Assembly (NCBI GenBank): GCA_031390045.1
Contig: JANMTB010000127.1
Location: forward strand, 1 to 47,808
Length of the DNA stretch: 47,808 nucleotides
Direction of reading: 5' to 3'
From: Aalborgiella sp031390045
GTDB lineage: Bacteria > Pseudomonadota > Gammaproteobacteria > Burkholderiales > Burkholderiaceae_C
The notes below the pieces were generated by a model, which had not been told where the DNA came from, did no database searches, and saw nothing but the letters and a program-made list of their open reading frames with translations. Both the position numbers and the translations under genes were made by a program. Each line of letters opens with the position of its first letter. Positions within the stretch are counted from its first letter, which is position 1. Below are positions 23,288 through 31,708 of the stretch, one piece after another.

Positions 23288-23975
23288 CATCAATGATTTG
23301 CACGCTTTTTACGGGAAAAGTCATGTCTTACATGGCGTGACGTTTCAAATCCAGCCTGGCGAAATCGTGGCTTTGCTGGGGCGCAATGGCTCGGGCAGGT
23401 CCACAACGGCCAAAGCTATCATGGGTTTGGTTGATTGGGACGGCGATTTGTCTTGGAAGGGTTCTGCGCTAAAGGGTAAAAAAGCTTTTGAAATTGCTCA
23501 TATGGGGCTAGGTTATGTACCTGAAAACCGAGATATTTTCCCAACCTTGACGGTACGCCAAAACTTGCTCTTGGGTCAAAAGGGTGCAGGTAAAGGTAGT
23601 CGGTGGACGTTTGATGATATGTTTGCGATGTTTCCTCGCCTCAAAGAACGCGAGCACACAGAAGCTGGCGTGTTATCAGGAGGTGAACAACAGATGCTTA
23701 CCCTGTGTCGTACGTTGATGGGCGACCCTGACTTGATCATCATAGATGAGCCTACGGAAGGTCTAGCGCCCAAAATTGTCGAATTGGTCGGAAAATACCT
23801 TAAAACTCTACGTTCTAAAGGTGTTTCAGTATTGCTAATTGAACAAAAATTGACCATCGCAATGGCTATTTCTGACCGCGCTTTGGTTATGGGGCACGGC
23901 AGCATTGTTTTTGAAGGTACGCCAGATTCCTTGCGCCAAGATTCCAGCATTCGTAAGGAATGGCTAGAGGTTTAG
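23280..23975 (+). CDS. Liv-type ABC transporter ATP-binding protein (LivF-like) with an Arg in Walker A
   Basis: 231 residues. The Walker A motif reads 'GRNGSGRSTT' (about 35-44): the invariant Lys that binds ATP phosphates is Arg (codon AGG). The signature 'VLSGGEQQMLTLCRTLMGD', Walker B 'LIIIDEPTEGL' and 'LLIEQKL' are intact. Start ATG 23280 is chosen because the ribosome site GAGGAGG (23264-23270) is 9 bases upstream; an earlier start in frame would abut that site. From memory, similar 'GRNGSGRST' variants occur in Burkholderiales homologues, so this may be a conserved asymmetry between the two ATPases and not a defect. Confidence 0.92.
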   Translation: MLNINDLHAFYGKSHVLHGVTFQIQPGEIVALLGRNGSGRSTTAKAIMGLVDWDGDLSWKGSALKGKKAFEIAHMGLGYVPENRDIFPTLTVRQNLLLGQKGAGKGSRWTFDDMFAMFPRLKEREHTEAGVLSGGEQQMLTLCRTLMGDPDLIIIDEPTEGLAPKIVELVGKYLKTLRSKGVSVLLIEQKLTIAMAISDRALVMGHGSIVFEGTPDSLRQDSSIRKEWLEV

Positions 23976-23993
23976 GCCTGAGCTAGATCGACT

Positions 23994-24016
23994 TGTCTCT
24001 GATGAGACATTTTTTT
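23994..24016 (+). terminator. Rho-independent terminator after the transporter operon
   Basis: TGTCTC-tgat-GAGACA stem-loop (23994-24009) followed by seven T. It separates the ABC operon from the beta-oxidation operon. Confidence 0.8.
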
Positions 24017-24053
24017 GGAGTTAGACACGATAAATTCACTACAATAGCAAAAA

Positions 24054-24067
24054 AGAACGATCGTTCT
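24054..24067. promoter_or_regulatory. Perfect 14-bp palindromic operator upstream of the beta-oxidation operon
   Basis: AGAACGATCGTTCT is fully self-complementary and lies 48 bases before the fadB-like start codon, just after a possible -10 (TACAAT, 24040-24045). Form and position fit a TetR-family repressor of fatty-acid degradation genes (PsrA/FadP type). The regulator gene is not in this window. Confidence 0.65.
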
Positions 24068-24114
24068 ATTTTGGAGTCTATTTCTCTATTTCAAGCATTT
24101 GAAGGAACATCAGC

Positions 24115-26214
24115 ATGACAGCACAATACAAAGTCCATGGCAACGTGGCTGTGATTACTTTAGATAACCCACCCGTCAATGGCTTGGGTTTGTCCACACG
24201 ACAAGGCATTACAGACGGCTTAGCGCAAGCAAACAATGACGCGGCAGTTACTGCAATTGTGATTACAGGCGCTGGCAAAGCTTTTTCGGGTGGCGCGGAC
24301 ATCAAAGAGTTTGGTAGTCCAAAAGCACTTCAAGAGCCAAATTTACTCAGTGTCATTTTGGCAGTTGAAAACTCATCGAAACCAGTTGTTGCTGCTATGC
24401 ACAGCGTTGCTATGGGTGGTGGTTTAGAGCTGGCTTTAGGTTGCCATTACCGTATTGCCGCACCTGGTTGCAGCGTTGCTTTACCTGAAGTCAAACTAGG
24501 TTTGATTCCTGGTGCAGGTGGTACGCAACGATTGCCGCGTGTATTAGGCGTAGAAACTGCTTTGAACATGATGGTCAGCGGAGAGCCTGTAAAGAGTGAA
24601 TTGTTAGCGCAATTACCTGGTCAAAAGTTGTTTGACAAGTTGTCAGCGACTCCAGAGTCGCTGGTAGAAGAGGCGATGGCGTTTGCACAGTCAGTTGCAG
24701 GTCTACGCCCACTACCTTTGGTTCGTAATTTGCCATGTAAGCACCCTTTGGGTGATGCTTATTTCGGCTTTGCTGGCAACATGGTCAAAGGCATGTCGAA
24801 AAATTACCCTGCGCCCATGAAGTGTGTCGAAGCTGTGATTGCAGCAACCAAGCAAAAATTCGATGCCGGCATGCGCGTGGAGCGTGATTTGTTCATTAAC
24901 CTCATGCTAACGCCAGAAAGCAAAGCGTTACGTCATATTTTTGTGGCAGATCGTGCTGCTTCAAAAATCCCAGATGTGCCTGCCGATACGCCTCAGCGTG
25001 CTATTAAATCAATAGCTGTTATTGGTGCAGGTACGATGGGTGGTGGTATTGCCATGAATTTCTTGAATGCAGGCATTCCCGTCAAAATGTTGGAAATGAA
25101 GCAAGATGCGCTAGATCGTGGTGTTGCTACCATTCGTAAAAACTACGAATCACAGCTCAAAAAAGGCAAACTCAAGCAAGACAAGTATGACCAACGTATG
25201 AGCTTGTTAAGCACTACTCTGAGCTACGACGACTTAAAAGATGCCGACATGGTGATTGAAGCTGTGTTTGAGGAGATGGGTGTTAAAGAAGCCGTTTTCA
25301 AAGAGTTGGATCGCGTGATGAAGCCTGGTGCCATTTTGGCCAGCAACACATCAACTTTGGATATGAACAAAATCGCTAGTTTTACTGAACGGCCACAAGA
25401 CGTGATTGGCACACACTTCTTCAGCCCTGCGAACGTGATGAAGTTGTTAGAAGTCGTGCGCGGCGAAAAAACAGCAAAAGACGTTTTGGCAACTGTGATG
25501 GCATTAGGTAAGAAAATCAAGAAAACATCGGTTGTATCTGGTGTGTGCGATGGTTTCATTGGTAACCGTATGATTGAACAATATGGACGCCAAGGTGGCT
25601 TTCTACTTGATGAAGGCTGTACCCCAGCGCAGGTTGATAAAGCCATGGAAAACTTTGGTTTTGCGATGGGGCCATTCCGCATGGGTGACCTGGCTGGCAA
25701 CGACATTGGCTGGGCGATTCGTAAGCGCCGTGTCGTAGAAAAGCCGAACATGAAATACAGCAAAACGGCTGATTTGTTGTGCGAAAAAGGGCGCTTCGGT
25801 CAAAAAACGGGTGCTGGCTGGTACGACTACATCGCTGGAAAGCGTGATGCCGTGCCGAATGCAGAAGTCGTAACAATGATTGAAGAACATCGCAAGTCAT
25901 TGGGTATTACGCCACGTAAAATTTCTGACGAAGAAATCGTACAACGCTTGGTTTATGCATTGGTGAATGAAGCAGCTCACATCCTTGAAGAAGGCATTGC
26001 AACCAAGGCTAGCGACATTGATATGGTATATCTCATGGGCTACGGTTTCCCAATTTACCGAGGTGGTCCAATGAACTATGCTGACCAAGTTGGTTTGTTC
26101 AATGTCGTGCAAAGTATGAATAAATTTGCACAAAATCCGCTTGATGATGGCGAATTTTGGAAGCCCGCGCCTCTCTTGGCCAAGCTGGTTGCTGAAGGTA
26201 AGACTTTTAACTAA
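24115..26214 (+). CDS. Bifunctional enoyl-CoA hydratase/3-hydroxyacyl-CoA dehydrogenase
   Basis: 699 residues, the FadB-like/peroxisomal multifunctional type. The N-terminal crotonase domain (about 1-190) has oxyanion segment 'GAGKAFSGGADIKEF' and both catalytic glutamates, Glu105 in 'GGGLELALG' and Glu125 in 'LPEVKLGLIPGAGGTQ'. The NAD-binding dehydrogenase domain begins at 'IKSIAVIGAGTMGGGIAMNF' (about 300) and has 'ASNTSTLDMNKIA' and the catalytic His in 'IGTHFFSPANVMKLLEVV'. The C-terminal helices include 'LMGYGFPIYRGGPMNYAD'. It catalyses steps two and three of beta-oxidation. First gene of the operon, behind a palindromic operator. Confidence 0.95.
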   Translation: MTAQYKVHGNVAVITLDNPPVNGLGLSTRQGITDGLAQANNDAAVTAIVITGAGKAFSGGADIKEFGSPKALQEPNLLSVILAVENSSKPVVAAMHSVAMGGGLELALGCHYRIAAPGCSVALPEVKLGLIPGAGGTQRLPRVLGVETALNMMVSGEPVKSELLAQLPGQKLFDKLSATPESLVEEAMAFAQSVAGLRPLPLVRNLPCKHPLGDAYFGFAGNMVKGMSKNYPAPMKCVEAVIAATKQKFDAGMRVERDLFINLMLTPESKALRHIFVADRAASKIPDVPADTPQRAIKSIAVIGAGTMGGGIAMNFLNAGIPVKMLEMKQDALDRGVATIRKNYESQLKKGKLKQDKYDQRMSLLSTTLSYDDLKDADMVIEAVFEEMGVKEAVFKELDRVMKPGAILASNTSTLDMNKIASFTERPQDVIGTHFFSPANVMKLLEVVRGEKTAKDVLATVMALGKKIKKTSVVSGVCDGFIGNRMIEQYGRQGGFLLDEGCTPAQVDKAMENFGFAMGPFRMGDLAGNDIGWAIRKRRVVEKPNMKYSKTADLLCEKGRFGQKTGAGWYDYIAGKRDAVPNAEVVTMIEEHRKSLGITPRKISDEEIVQRLVYALVNEAAHILEEGIATKASDIDMVYLMGYGFPIYRGGPMNYADQVGLFNVVQSMNKFAQNPLDDGEFWKPAPLLAKLVAEGKTFN

Positions 26215-26266
26215 TTAACTAAGCTTGTAGTCTGTAAATGACGAAGCAACCGAATAAGGAAATATC

Positions 26267-27442
26267 ATGACATCCGCAGTAATCGTATCTACCGCACGTA
26301 CCCCTTTAGCAAAAAGCTGGAAGGGTTCTTTTAACATGACGCACGGCGCAACTTTGGGTGGCCATGCAGTTGAGCATGCTGTCAAACGCGCAGGCATTGA
26401 AGGCGCTGAAGTTGACGACGTCATCATGGGCTGCGCTAATCCAGAGGGCGCTACGGGTGCAAATATTGCACGTCAGGTAGCTCTACGTGCTGGTTTGCCG
26501 ATCACGACTTCAGGCATGACAGTGAATCGTTTTTGCTCTTCTGGTTTGCAAACTATCGCTTTAGCTGCACAACGTATCATTGCTGGGGAAGGCGATATTT
26601 ATGTGGCTGGCGGCGTTGAAAGTATTTCATGTGTTCAGCAAGAAATGAACACGCATATGCTTGCTGATTCTTGGTTGGTTAAAAACAAGCCAGAAATTTA
26701 TTGGAACATGCTGCAAACGGCTGAGCAAGTCGCAAAACGCTACGGCATTAGCCGTGAAGCGATGGATGAATATGGCGCTTCTAGCCAGCAAAAAGCAGTT
26801 ACAGCTTTGGCTGCAGGTTATTTCAATGCTGAGATTGCACCTATTACAGTTACCATGGGCGTTGCCGATCCAGTGATGGGGTTGACAACCAAGCAAGTCA
26901 CGGTGAGTCAAGATGAAGGCATTCGTGATGGCACAACCAAAGAAGGTATCGCCGGACTGCGCTCTGCATTGCCTGGTGGTTTGATTTCTGCGGGTAATGC
27001 CAGTCAATTCTCAGACGGTGGAGGTGCATGTGTGCTCATGAACGAAACTCTCGCTGAGAAAAAAGGATTGAAGCCTTTAGGCCGCTTCCTCGGTTTTGCT
27101 GTTGCTGGTTGTGAGCCTGATGAAATGGGCATTGGCCCAGTATTCGCAATTCCTAAAGTGTTGGCGCGTTTGGGTCTCAAAGTCAGCGATATCGATTTGT
27201 GGGAACTGAACGAAGCATTCGCTGTTCAAGTTCTGTATTGCCGAGACAAGTTGGGTATTCCTGCTGATCGATTGAATGTTAACGGCGGTGCTATTGCGGT
27301 TGGGCATCCTTACGGCGTTAGCGGCCAGCGTTTAACTGGTCATGCATTGATTGAAGGAAAACGCCGTGGCGCCAAGCGTGTGGCTGTGACTATGTGCATT
27401 GGTGGGGGCATGGGTGCTTGCGGAATTTTTGAAGTGCTTTGA
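26267..27442 (+). CDS. Acetyl-CoA acyltransferase (3-ketoacyl-CoA thiolase)
   Basis: 391 residues. Nucleophile Cys90 lies in 'MTVNRFCSSGLQTI', the catalytic His in 'GGAIAVGHPYGVSGQR' and the second Cys in 'TMCIGGGMGACGIFE'. It cleaves 3-ketoacyl-CoA in the last step of beta-oxidation and probably acts with the preceding FadB-like protein. Spacing of 52 bases and a good ribosome site (aaggaa) indicate the same operon. Confidence 0.95.
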   Translation: MTSAVIVSTARTPLAKSWKGSFNMTHGATLGGHAVEHAVKRAGIEGAEVDDVIMGCANPEGATGANIARQVALRAGLPITTSGMTVNRFCSSGLQTIALAAQRIIAGEGDIYVAGGVESISCVQQEMNTHMLADSWLVKNKPEIYWNMLQTAEQVAKRYGISREAMDEYGASSQQKAVTALAAGYFNAEIAPITVTMGVADPVMGLTTKQVTVSQDEGIRDGTTKEGIAGLRSALPGGLISAGNASQFSDGGGACVLMNETLAEKKGLKPLGRFLGFAVAGCEPDEMGIGPVFAIPKVLARLGLKVSDIDLWELNEAFAVQVLYCRDKLGIPADRLNVNGGAIAVGHPYGVSGQRLTGHALIEGKRRGAKRVAVTMCIGGGMGACGIFEVL

Positions 27443-27493
27443 TATTTTAAAAATAGTCAAAAATAGTCAAAAATAATTATTTCAAGGTTAGCC

Positions 27494-29317
27494 ATGAGTT
27501 TAAGAAGTACTGTAGATTTTTTACTCTACCAATGGCTTGATGTTGAATCATTGAACAAACGCGAGCGATTTGCCGATCACTCGCGTGAAACTTTTGACGC
27601 TGTTTTGGACACGTGTGAACGCATTGCACGTGAAAAATACGCACCTTTCAACCGATTGGTTGATACACAAGAGCCACAGTTTGATGGCGAAAAAGTCATC
27701 TTGCCACAAGCTACACATGACGCCCATAGAGCCTATGTAGATTCAGGCATGCTAAGCGCGGCGCAAGACTATGCGCTAAACGGCATGCAGTTACCCTATG
27801 CGGTAGAAGCAGCTGCCAATGCTTTTTTTGCCTGTGCTTCGGTGAGTATTGGCTCTAATATGCTGACAGCGGGCAATGCGGGTTTGCTATTAGTGCACGG
27901 TACTGATAAGCAAAAAGAAGTCTTCGCTAATAACGAGTTTTCAGGCCGCTGGGCTGGCACCATGTGTTTGAGCGAACCGCAAGCTGGTTCAAGTCTGTCC
28001 GATATCACCACGCGCGCCACGGCAGACGTTGGAAGCACTTTGGGCGATGATTGGCAAAATGATGCTCTAGGACCACGCTACCGCCTCAAAGGCAACAAGA
28101 TGTGGATTTCTTCGGGTGATCATGAGTTGACCGAAAACATCATCCACCTTGTACTTGCCAAAATTCCTGATGCTTCGGGTAAATTGGTCGCCGGTACACG
28201 CGGTATTTCCCTTTTCATTGTTCCTAAAAAGATGGTGAATGAGCAAGCGCAGATGACGGGTGAGCGCAACGACGTTGCCTTGGCTGGTTTGAACCACAAG
28301 CTCGGATGGCGCGGAACGACGAATACCTTGCTTAATTTTGGTGAAGGTAAATTCACACCTGGTGGCAAAACTGGCGCGGTCGGGTATTTGGTGGGCAAGC
28401 CGGGCGAAGGTCTGCGTTGCATGTTCCACATGATGAACAAAGCGCGAATCGGCGTAGGCACGGCTGCCACCATGCTCGGATTAGCTGGTTATTACGCCTC
28501 ACTTGACTATGCCAAAAACCGTCCACAAGGGCGAGTTCTGGGTACTTCTGGAAAAGACGCGTCGCAACCGCAGGTCCGTATCATCGAGCATGCAGACGTC
28601 AAACGTATGTTACTCGCTCAAAAGTCATATTGCGAAGGCGCCTTAGCGCTGGAGCTGTATTGCGCTCGTATGGTCGATGAAGAGATGACGGGCGATGCAG
28701 CCGCAGCTGAAGAAGCGCGTCTCATTTTGGAAGTGCTGATGCCAATCGCCAAAAGCTGGCCCAGCGAATGGTGCTTAGAAGCTAACAGCTTGGCCATTCA
28801 AGTTCACGGTGGTTACGGCTATACGCGTGATTTCCCCGTAGAGCAATATTGGCGTGATAACCGCTTGAACATGATTCATGAGGGTACGCATGGCATTCAA
28901 GCTGCAGATCTGTTGGGTCGCAAAGTGCTGATGGAAGACGGCAGAGCTTGGCAGTTGTTAAGGCAACGAATCGGTACGACTAGTAAACGTGCAGCTCAGT
29001 ACCCAGAACTTAGTAGATTCGCTGGTGACTTAGACAATGCGGTCATCGCTGTGAATGACGCAACCAAAGCGGCTTGGTCTACAGCAAACCCTAACGAAGC
29101 CCTAGCCAATGCTGTGCCATATATGCAAGCTTTTGGTCACATGGTTATCGCTTGGGTATGGCTGGATATTGCTATAAATAAAATAGCTGATAAGGCAACA
29201 AATACGCCGGCTGCATCTTATTTTTTTCACTATGAGCTGCCTAAATTGACTGCATGGCTGAATGTGGTGAAAACACGTGATTTAACATGTGCAAACATGG
29301 CTGAAGAAGACTTCTAA
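27494..29317 (+). CDS. Acyl-CoA dehydrogenase with C-terminal extension and an in-frame repeat
   Basis: 607 residues, an FAD-dependent acyl-CoA dehydrogenase of the approximately 600-residue class. 'MCLSEPQAGSSLSDITTRA' is the FAD/substrate signature (about 156-174), then 'MNKARIGVGTAATMLGLAGY', 'QVHGGYGYTRDFPVEQYWRD' and the catalytic Glu in 'MIHEGTHGIQ'. A helical C-terminal domain follows. Within it, residues 560-573 (Ala-Ile-Asn-Lys-Ile-Ala-Asp-Lys-Ala-Thr-Asn-Thr-Pro-Ala) are encoded by repeat copy 6, just before 'SYFFHYELPKLTAW', a segment conserved in relatives. It catalyses the first step of beta-oxidation. A 10-bp tandem A-rich repeat lies in the 51-base gap upstream. Confidence 0.94.
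   Translation: MSLRSTVDFLLYQWLDVESLNKRERFADHSRETFDAVLDTCERIAREKYAPFNRLVDTQEPQFDGEKVILPQATHDAHRAYVDSGMLSAAQDYALNGMQLPYAVEAAANAFFACASVSIGSNMLTAGNAGLLLVHGTDKQKEVFANNEFSGRWAGTMCLSEPQAGSSLSDITTRATADVGSTLGDDWQNDALGPRYRLKGNKMWISSGDHELTENIIHLVLAKIPDASGKLVAGTRGISLFIVPKKMVNEQAQMTGERNDVALAGLNHKLGWRGTTNTLLNFGEGKFTPGGKTGAVGYLVGKPGEGLRCMFHMMNKARIGVGTAATMLGLAGYYASLDYAKNRPQGRVLGTSGKDASQPQVRIIEHADVKRMLLAQKSYCEGALALELYCARMVDEEMTGDAAAAEEARLILEVLMPIAKSWPSEWCLEANSLAIQVHGGYGYTRDFPVEQYWRDNRLNMIHEGTHGIQAADLLGRKVLMEDGRAWQLLRQRIGTTSKRAAQYPELSRFAGDLDNAVIAVNDATKAAWSTANPNEALANAVPYMQAFGHMVIAWVWLDIAINKIADKATNTPAASYFFHYELPKLTAWLNVVKTRDLTCANMAEEDF
29171..29213 (-). repeat. Dispersed repeat, copy 6 (inside acyl-CoA dehydrogenase gene)
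   Basis: Reads on the plus strand as GCTATAAATAAAATAGC (29171-29187), then spacer and GGCAACAAATACGCCGGCTG (29194-29213), so it is in reverse orientation. Translated in frame within the C-terminal domain. Confidence 0.88.
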
Positions 29318-29345
29318 AAGCATATTTATTTAAACTGGAGCAATC

Positions 29346-30137
29346 ATGGCGCGTACGATTCAACAACTTTTTGACCTTAAAGGCAAAACAGCTTTAGTCA
29401 CAGGTGGCTCTCGCGGTCTGGGGCTACAAATGGCGCATGCTTTGGGTGAAGCCGGAGCTAAAGTCATCGTCAGCTCGCGCAAAGCTGATGACTTGATGCA
29501 AGCTGTCGCTGAGCTCAAAGCAGTAGGTATTGATGCTGATTGGATTGCTGCCGACTGTGGCAAAGAGGCTGACATTCGTGCATTGGCTGAAGAAAGCATC
29601 AAGCGCATGGGCCACATTGATATCTTGGTCAACAATGCAGGTGCGGCCTGGGGGGCTGCGGCTGAAGACCACCCTGTTGAGGCTTGGGACAAGGTCATGA
29701 ATCTCAATATTCGCGGCTACTTCATTCTTAGCCAACATGTTGCCAAGCTCAGCATGATTCCAAGAAAATCTGGTCGAATTATCAATATTGCGTCGATTGC
29801 CGGATTGAATGGCAACCCAGCCGGTATGCAGACTATCGCTTACAACACGTCTAAAGGTGCGGTCGTCAACTTCACCCGCACGCTGGGTGCAGAGTGGGGT
29901 GCGCATAACATCACCGTCAACGCTATCTGTCCAGGCTTTTTCCCAAGCCGCATGACGATGGGAACATTGAAGGCTTTGGGTGAAGAAAAACTCATTAGTG
30001 GCACGCCGTTGCAGCGTCTGGGTGATGATGAGGATTTGAAGGGGCTAACCCTGTTGTTTGCTTCTGCAGCGGGAAAGCACATCACAGGTCAGTGGATGGC
30101 GGTTGATGGTGGCGTGTCTGTGGTTACAGGCGGCTAA
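29346..30137 (+). CDS. Short-chain dehydrogenase/reductase
   Basis: 263 residues. Classical SDR: cofactor motif 'TGGSRGLGLQ' (about 19-28), 'NNAGAAWG', catalytic 'SIAGLNG' Ser and 'YNTSKGAVVNFTR' (Tyr/Lys), and C-terminal 'ITGQWMAVDGGVSVV'. Probably NAD(P)H-dependent 3-hydroxyacyl or alcohol oxidoreductase acting in fatty-acid breakdown. In operon with the acyl-CoA dehydrogenase (28-base gap) and the thioesterase (18-base gap). Confidence 0.93.
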   Translation: MARTIQQLFDLKGKTALVTGGSRGLGLQMAHALGEAGAKVIVSSRKADDLMQAVAELKAVGIDADWIAADCGKEADIRALAEESIKRMGHIDILVNNAGAAWGAAAEDHPVEAWDKVMNLNIRGYFILSQHVAKLSMIPRKSGRIINIASIAGLNGNPAGMQTIAYNTSKGAVVNFTRTLGAEWGAHNITVNAICPGFFPSRMTMGTLKALGEEKLISGTPLQRLGDDEDLKGLTLLFASAAGKHITGQWMAVDGGVSVVTGG

Positions 30138-30155
30138 ATACAAGCAGTATCCGCT

Positions 30156-30605
30156 ATGAATTTTGAAAAATATGCGTTGAGCTTTGGTGTAGAAATACCA
30201 TTTGTTCAGCACTTAGGTTTTGAACTCATATTGTTTGAAGGTGGTCGTTCACAAATCAACTACAACCCCAAACCAGAGCATCTCAACTCGTTCAATGTCG
30301 TTCATGGCGGTGCAAGCATGACGTTACTTGATGTGACCATGGCTGTAGCGGCTCGCAGTGTTGCGCAAGAAATGGGTATCGTCACTATCGAGATGAAGAC
30401 CAGCTTCATGCAAGCTGCCAAAGGCCCGTTGATCGCAAAAGGGCGATTGATCCATCGCACGACAACGATGGCGTTTACTGAGGCGAGTATTTTTGATGCG
30501 GAAGACAAAATTTGCGCGCATGCTACAGGCACGTTCAAGTACGTCAAGCGCTTGGTGACTGGCAGTAAAAGCAGTCATCCGCTCAACATAATCTCTACCG
30601 ATTAA
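30156..30605 (+). CDS. PaaI-type hotdog-fold thioesterase
   Basis: 149 residues. 'NSFNVVHGGASMTLLDVTMAVAA' (about 46-68) is the hotdog-fold PaaI signature (HGG-x-x-x-x-L-x-D), followed by strands 'GIVTIEMKTSFMQAAKGPLIAKG' and 'FTEASIFDAEDKICAHATGTFKYV'. It would release free acid from acyl-CoA that stalls in the pathway, recovering CoA. Cytosolic; substrate unknown. Confidence 0.92.
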   Translation: MNFEKYALSFGVEIPFVQHLGFELILFEGGRSQINYNPKPEHLNSFNVVHGGASMTLLDVTMAVAARSVAQEMGIVTIEMKTSFMQAAKGPLIAKGRLIHRTTTMAFTEASIFDAEDKICAHATGTFKYVKRLVTGSKSSHPLNIISTD

Positions 30606-30646
30606 TTTTATTAAGCACTAAACATACTTAACAGGACCTACCTAAA

Positions 30647-31663
30647 ATGACAACCAATCTCCAAATCCATTTAGACAATCGCCCAACCGGTGCAGCATTA
30701 GCCAGCAATTTCAAACAAGTCAGCAGCGCGACACCTGCATTACAAGACGGTGAAGTGCTCGTGCAACATCACTACCTCAGCCTAGATCCCTACATGCGCG
30801 GTCGCATGAACGACAGTAAAAGCTATGCCGCTGCGCAAGCGTTAGGACAAGTCATGGGCGGCGGCACGGCTGGTGTGGTTGTTGAAAGCAAACACGCCAA
30901 ATACACCGTAGGCGACAAAGTCGTCGGCATGGGTGGTTGGCAGCAGTACGGCGTGGTTGATGGCAATGCTGTAGGTGCCATGCGAAAAGTTGATACAACG
31001 CATATTCCTCTCAGCGCTTACCTTGGAGCTGTTGGTATGCCGGGCGTGACTGCTTGGTATGGACTCATGAAAATCTGCCAGCCGAAAGCTGGTGAAACAG
31101 TCGTTGTGAGTGCGGCCAGTGGTGCTGTTGGTAGCGTAGTCGGACAGCTGGCCAAGGCCAAAGGTTGCCGCGTAGTTGGTTTTGCGGGTGGCGCTGACAA
31201 ATGCAAATATGTGGTTGAAGAATTAGGTTTTGATGCGTGCATTGATTACAAAGCATTTCCAGACGCAAAATCTTTGTACAAGGCACTCAAAGACGAGACG
31301 CCCAAGGGCATTGATTGCTACTTTGAAAACGTAGGTGGCGCAATTTTAGACGCAGTGCTGAGCAATATGAATGCATTTGGTCGTATCGCGTTATGCGGCA
31401 TGATTGCGGGGTACAACGGCGCGCCCGTACCCATCACACAGCCGCAGCTGTTTTTGATGAATCGCTTGCTGTTACAAGGCTTCATCGTCTCAGAACACAT
31501 GGAGCATTGGCCAGAAGCGTTGAAAGAATTGGGTGGCTTGGTGGCAACTGGAAAACTGAAATTCCGTGAATCTATTGCGCAAGGCATTGAGTCAGCACCT
31601 GAAGCATTCTTAGGTTTGCTTAGTGGCAAAAATTTTGGCAAACAATTGGTGAAATTGATTTAA
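30647..31663 (+). CDS. NADP-dependent MDR oxidoreductase (CurA/prostaglandin reductase-like)
   Basis: 338 residues. 'LSLDPYMRGRMNDSKSYA' (about 45-62) is diagnostic for the YncB/CurA/leukotriene B4 12-hydroxydehydrogenase branch. The NADPH site is 'VSAASGAVGSVVGQLAKAKG' (about 153-172), followed by 'GFAGGADKCKYVVEELGFDACIDYK' and 'ENVGGAILDAVL'. These enzymes reduce the C=C bond of enones and unsaturated aldehydes without zinc. In this operon it may remove reactive 2-alkenals from fatty-acid oxidation; that role is inferred. Confidence 0.92.
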   Translation: MTTNLQIHLDNRPTGAALASNFKQVSSATPALQDGEVLVQHHYLSLDPYMRGRMNDSKSYAAAQALGQVMGGGTAGVVVESKHAKYTVGDKVVGMGGWQQYGVVDGNAVGAMRKVDTTHIPLSAYLGAVGMPGVTAWYGLMKICQPKAGETVVVSAASGAVGSVVGQLAKAKGCRVVGFAGGADKCKYVVEELGFDACIDYKAFPDAKSLYKALKDETPKGIDCYFENVGGAILDAVLSNMNAFGRIALCGMIAGYNGAPVPITQPQLFLMNRLLLQGFIVSEHMEHWPEALKELGGLVATGKLKFRESIAQGIESAPEAFLGLLSGKNFGKQLVKLI

Positions 31664-31708
31664 TGTCAATTTAAACGCGTTTGCATCGTCATTTAAAACG
31701 AGGTCACC

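Noticed and set aside
25000..25016. GCTATTAAATCAATAGC inside the fadB-like gene, resembling the repeat's hairpin arm
   Set aside because: It encodes the conserved start of the Rossmann motif (AIKSIAVIGAG) and lacks the GCCGGC arm upstream, so it is probably coincidence.
28067..28473. Minus-strand open frames opposite the acyl-CoA dehydrogenase
   Set aside because: Composition and position match shadows of the coding strand; no start signals or family features.
31673..31682. AAACGCGTTT palindrome before the GST gene
   Set aside because: Only 10 bp, not repeated elsewhere in the window, and inside an operon spacer; too weak to call an operator.
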